A DNA stretch of 64,000 nt, from contig NZ_QAOG01000001.1 of the NCBI RefSeq assembly GCF_003050705.1, forward strand, positions 789,105 to 853,104, in the 5' to 3' direction. Source of the DNA: Sphingomonas aurantiaca (GTDB taxonomy: Bacteria > Pseudomonadota > Alphaproteobacteria > Sphingomonadales > Sphingomonadaceae). Shown piece by piece: positions 58,871-64,000 of this stretch (position 1 is its first letter; every line of letters begins with the position of its first letter). The notes under the pieces are model-generated. The model saw nothing but the letters and a program-made list of their open reading frames with translations. It searched no databases and was not told where the DNA came from. The translations under genes were made by a program, and so were the position numbers.

Positions 58871-59656
58871 ATGGCCAGCACCGCGCAGCTTCCGCTTTTC
58901 TACAATGGCCTCGAGCCGCTCTCGAGCGATACGCACGCCAACTACAAGGTCCGCCCGCAGGACAGCGCGCCGTTCCTGGTCGGCCAGCACGCGATCCCGA
59001 TCACCGTCGACGAGTTTCCGCTCGTCCAGCGCCACATGCCGATCGTCTTCTCGACCGGCGACGACGCGATCCCGCTCGCGCTGATGGGCCTGAACGAGGG
59101 CGTCAACGTGTTCGTCGGCGACGACGGCAAGCTGACCGAGAGCACCTTCTACGTGCCCGCCTATGTCCGTCGCTACCCGTACATGCTCGCCCGCCTGCAC
59201 CCCGACGCGCAGGAACTTTCGCTCTGCTTCGATCCCACCTCGCCGACGCTGGGTGAGTTCGAGGACGGCGATGCGCTGTTCGAGAACGGCCAGCCGACCG
59301 AGCTGACCAAGAACATCCTCGGCTTCAACGAATCGTTCGAACAGGCCGGCGCGCGCACGCAGAACTTCATGAACGAGCTGCGCGAGCTCGAGCTGCTGAT
59401 GGACGGCGAAGTCACGATCCAGCCCGACGGCGCCGAGCAGCCCTTCGTCTATCGCGGGTTCCAGATGATCAACGAAGAGAAGCTGGTCGACCTGCGCGGC
59501 GATGCGCTGCGCAAGATGAGCAAGTCGGGCATGCTCCCGCTGCTCTACGCGCACCTGTTCTCGCTGTCGCTGATGCGTGACATCTTCGCGCGACAGGTCC
59601 AGCTCGGCCAGGCGCCGCAGCAGCAGATGCCTGCCCCCGCGCCGTTCAACGTCTGA
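58871..59656 (+). CDS. SapC family protein
   Basis: The protein has 261 residues. It opens PLFYNGLEPLSSDTHANYKV, with HAIPITVDEFPLVQRHMPIVFS and FYVPAYVRRYPYMLA, the SapC signature. Alphaproteobacterial SapC was named after the Campylobacter S-layer protein family, but its function is unclear; it is often near outer-membrane receptor or tryptophan halogenase genes. Here its neighbours are a flavoprotein and cytochrome b561. A CGGTGGC/GCCACCG stem-loop at 58824-58841 precedes its GGAGAG ribosome site. Confidence 0.9.
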   Translation: MASTAQLPLFYNGLEPLSSDTHANYKVRPQDSAPFLVGQHAIPITVDEFPLVQRHMPIVFSTGDDAIPLALMGLNEGVNVFVGDDGKLTESTFYVPAYVRRYPYMLARLHPDAQELSLCFDPTSPTLGEFEDGDALFENGQPTELTKNILGFNESFEQAGARTQNFMNELRELELLMDGEVTIQPDGAEQPFVYRGFQMINEEKLVDLRGDALRKMSKSGMLPLLYAHLFSLSLMRDIFARQVQLGQAPQQQMPAPAPFNV

Positions 59657-59692
59657 TCGCGCGTCTCCAGGACCGTTAGCAAAGGAATAGGC

Positions 59693-60238
59693 ATGGCAGC
59701 GCAGGATCGTCCGGATCGCTACTCGAGCGTAGCGATCTGGTTTCACTGGACGATCGCGCTGCTGATCATACTCAACCTCGCGGTCGGGTTGCTGCACGAC
59801 TCGATTCCCGCGCTGCGCAGCTGGATGGGCGCGCACAAGGCGCTCGGCCTGGCGATCCTCGCGCTGACGGTCGCGCGGATCGCATGGCGGCTGGCGCATC
59901 GCCCGCCGCCGCTGCCGCTGCGCACGCCGATGTGGGAGCGGGTCCTCGCGCATGGCTCGCACACGCTGCTCTACGTCCTGATGCTCGCGCTGCCGGTCAC
60001 CGGCTGGCTGATGGTGTCGGGCGGCAAGCCGGGCGGCACCGACTGGTTCGGCCTGTTCGCCGTTCCCAACCTGCCCGTGTCGAAGGCGACCGGGCATTTC
60101 GGTCACGAGGCGCACGAGCTGCTCGGCTGGGTGATGCTCGCGCTGGTCGTGCTGCACGTCGCCGCCGCGCTGCGGCATCACCTGCTGCTGCGCGACCCCG
60201 TCCTGACCCGGATCGCACCGGTGCTGGATCGCCGCTGA
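59693..60238 (+). CDS. Cytochrome b561 family protein
   Basis: The protein has 181 residues and four membrane helices. Histidines for two b haems are in place: AIWFHWTIALL (first helix), MGAHKALGLAIL (second) and HEAHELLGWVMLALVVLHVAAALRHHLL (last; quoted by key HEAHELLG and LHVAAALRHH). It moves electrons within the inner membrane, often with superoxide or ubiquinone as partner. It follows SapC by 36 bases and may be in its operon. Confidence 0.93.
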   Translation: MAAQDRPDRYSSVAIWFHWTIALLIILNLAVGLLHDSIPALRSWMGAHKALGLAILALTVARIAWRLAHRPPPLPLRTPMWERVLAHGSHTLLYVLMLALPVTGWLMVSGGKPGGTDWFGLFAVPNLPVSKATGHFGHEAHELLGWVMLALVVLHVAAALRHHLLLRDPVLTRIAPVLDRR

Positions 60239-60301
60239 AACCGCGACCGGAGCCCGCGCCCGACAGTGCCCGAAAAAAAATCGGCGTGCGGTGCAACAAG
60301 G

Positions 60302-60329
60302 GTTGAACCAAATCGGGTCTCACCCATTT
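60302..60329 (+). promoter_or_regulatory. Sigma-32 (RpoH)-like promoter for the small RNA
   Basis: GTTGAAC (60302-60308), 13 bases, then ACCCATTT (60322-60329). The E. coli heat-shock consensus is CTTGAAA-N13/14-CCCCATNT, so seven of eight -10 bases and five of seven -35 bases match with the right spacing. A housekeeping reading (TTGAAC, 17-18 bases, a TTTAGA-type -10) is also possible. Confidence 0.6.
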
Positions 60330-60336
60330 AGATCCT

Positions 60337-60442
60337 GTACGGCATCGTGTCCCCCCCTTTCGCGACGCCGTACGGTACGCTTCTAGCGTACCTCCTCCCT
60401 GAACCTAGGCCACTCCGTGCTCAGCACGGGGTGGTTTTTTTT
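60337..60442 (+). ncRNA. Probable CCUCCUCCC-motif small regulatory RNA
   Basis: About 106 bases with no open frame. Stem-loop 1: GTACGGC (60337-60343) with GCCGTAC (60367-60373), extended by a second stem and closing a C-rich loop. Stem-loop 2: GGTACGC/GCGTACC (60374-60380 with 60386-60392) around TTCTA. A single-stranded stretch with CCTCCTCCC (60391-60399) follows, then the intrinsic terminator. The motif is anti-Shine-Dalgarno-like and matches that of the alphaproteobacterial CcsR and alpha-r14 families, named from memory. The 5' end is inferred from the promoter. Confidence 0.75.
60410..60442 (+). terminator. Intrinsic terminator of the small RNA
   Basis: CCACTCCGTGC (60410-60420) and GCACGGGGTGG (60424-60434) pair over 11 positions (one G-U) around TCA, followed by eight T residues. 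Confidence 0.96.
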
Positions 60443-60464
60443 GGCCCCCCGCGGACGCGACGCC

Positions 60465-60493
60465 AAAAAAAACCTCCCCCTGGCAGGGGGAGG
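60465..60493 (-). terminator. Intrinsic terminator of the AI-2E family gene, made from half a family C element
   Basis: On the minus strand CCTCCCCCT pairs with AGGGGGAGG (60473-60481 with 60485-60493) around three bases, and eight U residues follow (60472 down to 60465). Together with the terminator at 60410 it makes a bidirectional stop zone. Confidence 0.88.
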
Positions 60494-60520
60494 TGGCAGC
60501 CGTCAGCCTGACGGAAGGGG
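60473..60520. repeat. Half copy of palindromic element family C
   Basis: CCTCCCCCTGGCAGGGGGAGG-type left half (quoted as CCTCCCCC/GGGGGAGG) followed by GTCAGCCTGACGGAAGGGG. The right half is missing. Confidence 0.8.
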
Positions 60521-60554
60521 CGCCGCGCTCCGGCAACGGCCACCCCGACCGCGC

Positions 60555-61640
60555 TCAAGCCTCCGCGTCGTTCTCCGTCCGCCCCAGCCGCTGCTCGGTC
60601 AGGATCTGCCACCCGGCGAGGAACAGCGCCGCGACTACCGGCCCGACGACGATCCCGCTCAGCCCGAACATCTCGATCCCGCCCAGCGTCGTCACCAGCA
60701 CGACGAAATCGGGGATCCCCGTATCGCGACCGACCAGGATCGGGCGGAGGATATTGTCCGCAAGCCCGATCACGACGACGCCCGACACGACCACCGCGAT
60801 ACCCTGCCAGATCGCACCCGTCGCCAGCAGATAGACCGCGACGGGCACCCAGACGATCGCCGGCCCCAGCGCGGGCAGCAGCGACGTCAGCGCCATCAGC
60901 AAGCCCCACAGCAACGCTGCGGGCACCCCGACCAGCCAGAAGGTGATCGCGCCGAGCCCGCCCTGGACGAGCCCGACGATCACCGAACCCTTGATCGTCG
61001 CGCGCACGACCGCGACGAACTTGTCGACCAGCCGCTGCGTCACCGACGGCTCGAGCGGCAGCGAGCGGCACAGCGCCGGCCCGATCCGGTCGCCGTCGCG
61101 CAACAGGAAGAACGTCACGTACAGCGCGATGCCGAACGCCAGCAGGAACGCGAACGCATTGCGCCCGATCGACAGCGCCTGGCCCGCGATCGTCCGGACG
61201 CTGTTGCCCAGCGCGTCGGAGACGCGGGTCTGAAGCCGCTCGAAACTGTCGATCCCCGACTTGTCGACCAGCATTTGCAGCCGGTCGGGGAGGGCGTCAT
61301 GGATTTGCTTGAAATAGGCGGAGAAATTGATCTGCCCGCCCTGCATGCTGCTGTACACGGAGGTCGCCTGGTCGATCATCATGCTCGCGATCACCAGAGT
61401 CGGCACGACGACCGCGATGAAGATGATCAGCATCGCCAGCGACGCGGCGAGGTTGCGCTTGCCGGGATGGCGCGCCAGCAGCCGCTGGTAGAGCGGCTGG
61501 AACAGGATCGCGGCGAGCGCGCTCCACAGCAATGCCGCGGCGAAGGACGATACCACCGCGCCGAAGGCGATGGTGATGATCGTCAGGAAGACGAGGAATC
61601 CCCCGGTCTCGATACGGCCCCTGTAAGTCATGTCGCGCAA
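60555..61640 (-). CDS. AI-2E family (UPF0118/TqsA-like) membrane permease
   Basis: The protein has 361 residues with seven or eight membrane helices. The family's central extramembrane loop is followed by LVQGGLGAITFWLVGVPAALLWGLLMALTSLLPALGPAIVW (key GVP..LLWG and SLLPALGPAIVW). The C-terminus has GIPDFVVLVTTLGGIEMFGLSGIVVGPVVAALF. Members export autoinducer-2 (TqsA) or act as Na+/H+-type exchangers, so the name should not be taken as evidence for quorum sensing. The gene stands alone. Confidence 0.92.
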   Translation of the reverse strand: MRDMTYRGRIETGGFLVFLTIITIAFGAVVSSFAAALLWSALAAILFQPLYQRLLARHPGKRNLAASLAMLIIFIAVVVPTLVIASMMIDQATSVYSSMQGGQINFSAYFKQIHDALPDRLQMLVDKSGIDSFERLQTRVSDALGNSVRTIAGQALSIGRNAFAFLLAFGIALYVTFFLLRDGDRIGPALCRSLPLEPSVTQRLVDKFVAVVRATIKGSVIVGLVQGGLGAITFWLVGVPAALLWGLLMALTSLLPALGPAIVWVPVAVYLLATGAIWQGIAVVVSGVVVIGLADNILRPILVGRDTGIPDFVVLVTTLGGIEMFGLSGIVVGPVVAALFLAGWQILTEQRLGRTENDAEA

Positions 61641-61731
61641 CCCGTTTGGTCGATCCGGTCGACTAGCCCGGTGTCGCCGTTTCGCATCGCTAGAGAGAAA
61701 TCCCCCCGGGGTTCACCCGGGGGGAGGATCA

Positions 61732-62016
61732 TCAACGCAGCTTCTCACTGCCGTTGACCAGTGCCGCCTTCTCGCCGGCTGGCATCGCCTGCGCGTTCAC
61801 GTCGGCATCGTCGATCGCGTCGGCCTGCTGGTCGCCGCTCTCGCGCACGGCCTTGGCCTGGTCTTCCAGGTTGTCGGCGGTGGCTTCCAGTGCGTCGGCG
61901 CGGTTGTCCGCGGCGCCCTCGACCTGGCTGCCCAGCTTGTCGTCGCCCTTGCCGCCGCATGCAGCGAGCGGAACGGTCAGCGCGGCCATCATCAGCGCTA
62001 CGGTCAGTTTCTTCAT
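61732..62016 (-). CDS. Small lipoprotein with coiled-coil region
   Basis: The protein has 94 residues from the ATG at 62016. The lipobox is LAAC in MKKLTVALMMAALTVPLAACG. A Gly/Lys/Asp-rich stretch follows, then a heptad-like helical part (VEGAADNRADALEATADNLEDQAKAVRE; key Ala-x3-Ala pattern), as in Lpp-type or Gly-zipper lipoproteins. Function unknown. Outer-membrane anchoring is likely (Gly at +2). Confidence 0.82.
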   Translation of the reverse strand: MKKLTVALMMAALTVPLAACGGKGDDKLGSQVEGAADNRADALEATADNLEDQAKAVRESGDQQADAIDDADVNAQAMPAGEKAALVNGSEKLR

Positions 62017-62121
62017 GATCGGTATCCTGTAGTTGTGGTGACGACGCAAACCGTCACGCCCACGTAACGGTTCCCGACGCAGTGATCCTGTTGATCGAGT
62101 GTGATCTTTTTACACCACGGC

Positions 62122-63348
62122 TCAGCGCGGCACGGCCTTTCGCTCGAACCAGAAACCGCCCTCGACCAGGTAGACGAGCGCCAGCGCCCCCAGCCCGATG
62201 CCGAGATAGCCGATCGCGAGCGGGAAGGTGGACCCGTCATAGGCCTGTCCGATCAGCGATCCGACCACCACTGCGCCGACGCTGGTGATGAAGCCCTGCA
62301 CCGACGACGCGGTCCCCGCGATATGCCCGACCGGCTCCATCGCCATCGCGCCGAAATTCGATCCGCACAGGCCGATGCACGTCATGCTGAGCGCCTGCAG
62401 CGCGATATAGCTCCACAGCGTCTCGACGCCCGCGGCGATGACCGCGAGGTGGATCAGTGACACCAGGATGAGGACGAACACGCCCGCCTGCGAGATCAGC
62501 CGCGTGCCGAGCCGTTCGACCAGCCGGCTGTTGGCAAACGAGGCGACGGCCATCGCGAACGCGCAGATCGCGAACAGGATCGTGAACCGGTCGCCCGCGC
62601 CGAACTCGTCGACGAAGATCTGCTGCGCCGACGACACGAACGCGATGATCCCGCCGAACGTCAGCGATGCGGCGATCGCATAGCCGATCGAATAGCGGTT
62701 GGTCAGCGTCAGCCGGTACGCGGCGCGCAGCGACGTCAGCGATATTGCCACGCGGCGCTCGATCGCCAGCGTCTCGGGCAGGCGCAGCGCCGACCAGGCG
62801 AGCACGAACGCGGCAAACCCGGCCAGCGCGTAGAAGATGAACCGCCACGGCCCGATCCCCAGCAGCACTTGGCCGATGCTCGGCGCGAGGATCGGCACGA
62901 GGAAGAAGATCATCTGCGCCAGCGACACCGTCTTGGCCATCTGCCGCCCCGAATACCGGTCGCGGACGATCGCGACGGCCAGCACGCGAGTCGATGCCGA
63001 CATCAGCCCTTGCAGGATCCGCGCGCAGATCAGCGCGGTGAAGGTCGCCGAACTCGCCGCGAAGATGCTTGCGCCGACAAAGCCGACCAGCGTGACGAGC
63101 AGGATCGGACGCCGGCCATAGCGATCGGCGAGCGGACCATAGGCCAGCTGCCCGATCCCGAACCCGAACACATAGGCGGTGACGATCCACTGCCGCGAAT
63201 TGGCGGTGGCGGCATGGAGCTCGGCGCCGATCGCGGGCAACGCAGGCAGCATCAGGTCGACCCCGAGCGCGTTGACCGCCATGATCGCGGCGATGAACGC
63301 GACGAACTCGCGACGACCAAGGGCGAAGGGGGTAGGCGATTGCGTCAT
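62122..63348 (-). CDS. Bcr/CflA family multidrug efflux MFS transporter
   Basis: The protein has 408 residues and 12 membrane helices. The MFS loop 2-3 motif GPLADRYGRRP is intact. The region ALICARILQGLMSASTRVLAVAIVRDRYSG is characteristic of the Bcr/CflA drug-resistance subgroup (RxxQGxxAa and RD segments). It exports drugs or metabolites by proton antiport. It is a single gene; the small lipoprotein lies 105 bases downstream. Confidence 0.92.
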   Translation of the reverse strand: MTQSPTPFALGRREFVAFIAAIMAVNALGVDLMLPALPAIGAELHAATANSRQWIVTAYVFGFGIGQLAYGPLADRYGRRPILLVTLVGFVGASIFAASSATFTALICARILQGLMSASTRVLAVAIVRDRYSGRQMAKTVSLAQMIFFLVPILAPSIGQVLLGIGPWRFIFYALAGFAAFVLAWSALRLPETLAIERRVAISLTSLRAAYRLTLTNRYSIGYAIAASLTFGGIIAFVSSAQQIFVDEFGAGDRFTILFAICAFAMAVASFANSRLVERLGTRLISQAGVFVLILVSLIHLAVIAAGVETLWSYIALQALSMTCIGLCGSNFGAMAMEPVGHIAGTASSVQGFITSVGAVVVGSLIGQAYDGSTFPLAIGYLGIGLGALALVYLVEGGFWFERKAVPR

Positions 63349-63402
63349 GCCTGCGCGCCTACCGCCTTATGCTGCACCGCGCCATAATCGATCGCCGGCA
63401 AA

Positions 63403-63450
63403 TCCTCCCCCGCCAGGGGGAGGTGGCGCCGAAGGCGACGGAGGGGGAGG
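63403..63450. repeat. Half copy of palindromic element family C
   Basis: TCCTCCCCCGCC, GGGGGAGG and GACGGAGGGGGAGG on the left-half pattern only. It lies between the MFS start and the following small gene, so it would be in the MFS upstream region. Confidence 0.8.
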
Positions 63451-63496
63451 GCATGCAACACCGGCCAGTTTCCACCGCCCCCCGCCCAAACCCGCG

Positions 63497-63769
63497 CTAC
63501 CCCGCGTCGGCCGTATCGCTGCGGACCAGTTCGACGATATCGACCGCATGGCTCTTCCACCCGCGCGTCGCCGCCGCCTCGACCGCGAGATTCTTGGTCC
63601 GCTTCGCCTCGGCGAGCGACTTGCTGTGGCCCCAGAAGACCTCGGTCTTGCCGTTGGCGAGCACCGCGACGATCCGCCAGTAATGCGTCAGGTCGAGCGC
63701 GGTGGGGCCGATCGTCTTGACATAGCCATCGGGCAGCACCGCGATGAGGTAGACTTTACGCTTGGCCAT
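63497..63769 (-). CDS. Small conserved hypothetical protein
   Basis: The protein has 90 residues, KRKVYLIAVLPDGYVKTIGPTALDLTHYWRIVAVLANGKTEV being its first half (key IGPTALDLTHYWRIV). It is mixed alpha/beta with no signal peptide or membrane segment. Codon use and composition are natural. I cannot assign a function. Confidence 0.75.
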   Translation of the reverse strand: MAKRKVYLIAVLPDGYVKTIGPTALDLTHYWRIVAVLANGKTEVFWGHSKSLAEAKRTKNLAVEAAATRGWKSHAVDIVELVRSDTADAG

Positions 63770-63922
63770 CGCGCGCTGCTACAACGTCGCGGCCGTCAAG
63801 GCATCCGCGAAAACGCCGCCGCCGCCCGGGGCATCATCGCCAGCAGCGGGATTCGAGCGCCGCGCAGGGATCGAATCGGCGCGTGCAGCGCTCCTCCATC
63901 ATCTCCGTTCGAAGGGCCGATC

Positions 63923-64000
63923 ATGACGACACCTGACGCTGCGCACTCCCTCCCGGCCGATACGGACGCAGACGATACGGGCCCGGCCGATACGGACAGC
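63923..64000 (+). CDS. Start of a gene cut by the window end
   Basis: ATG at 63923 with AAGG before it and open to the last base: MTTPDAAHSLPADTDADD..., an acidic, low-complexity N-terminus with PADTD twice. Too short to identify; 153 bases before it hold nothing I can name. Confidence 0.45.
   Translation, partial: MTTPDAAHSLPADTDADDTGPADTDS

Noticed and set aside
60555..61640. Autoinducer-2 signalling system suggested by the AI-2E family name
   Set aside because: The family also holds ion antiporters, and there is no luxS or lsr gene in the window.

Overview
The window looks like a chromosomal segment of a GC-rich alphaproteobacterium, most probably a sphingomonad (Sphingomonas-like). Three things support this. 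The F1 ATP synthase genes (atpH-A-G-D-C) stand apart from any Fo genes, as is usual in alphaproteobacteria. Alphaproteobacterial families are present (DUF1013, DUF1192, a PIG3-type quinone oxidoreductase beside DUF1192). Several large TonB-dependent receptors, SapC and PhaR are also found. I found no rRNA, tRNA, CRISPR array, prophage or transposase. This assignment is by recognition, not by database search.

Layout. 1-7045: the end of a TonB-dependent receptor, then a cobalamin riboswitch controlling a tightly overlapped vitamin B12 uptake operon (btuB-btuF-btuC-btuD), then alanine racemase. 7038-14600: a 2OG-Fe(II) oxygenase, a 1090-residue TonB receptor with a terminator-like leader hairpin, and a polyhydroxyalkanoate cluster (thiolase, class III-like PHA synthase, divergent phaR). 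14605-23658: a membrane glycosyltransferase, a retropepsin-PDZ protein, a lone cpaF, a membrane-anchored trypsin-like protein, ada, an SDR and a dienelactone hydrolase. 23991-29556: the F1 ATP synthase operon, with an unexplained lipoprotein gene between atpG and atpD and two copies of one palindromic element in opposite orientation. 29720-45571: housekeeping genes (priA, a xerC-type recombinase, gshB-yraN-rsmI facing an lpoA-like gene, coaD, ispA, xseB, clpA) and two diguanylate cyclases. 45645-53118: quinone oxidoreductase, an LpxH-like phosphoesterase with a glycosyltransferase, a DUF1013 regulator, a metallo-beta-lactamase-fold enzyme, a Tat-exported dienelactone hydrolase and a GST. 53119-54268: a 1.15-kb gene-free tract holding a 215-bp tandem array. 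54269-64000: thioredoxin/DEAD helicase, a D-2-hydroxyacid dehydrogenase, SapC, cytochrome b561, a probable small RNA, an AI-2E family permease, a lipoprotein and a Bcr/CflA-type MFS pump.

The two most interesting non-coding signals are these. First, a probable small RNA at about 60337-60442 carries a CCUCCUCCC motif, two clean stem-loops, an intrinsic terminator and an upstream sequence that matches a sigma-32 (RpoH) promoter. Second, a dispersed palindromic element occurs singly at three sites and as a five-copy, 215-bp-period array at 53204-54141. At least five families of long palindromic elements fill most of the longer intergenic gaps. One of them supplies the apparent start codon and first 17 codons of yraN, and half of another serves as an intrinsic terminator.

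Many long open frames antisense to real genes exist because of the high GC content. They were treated as shadows.
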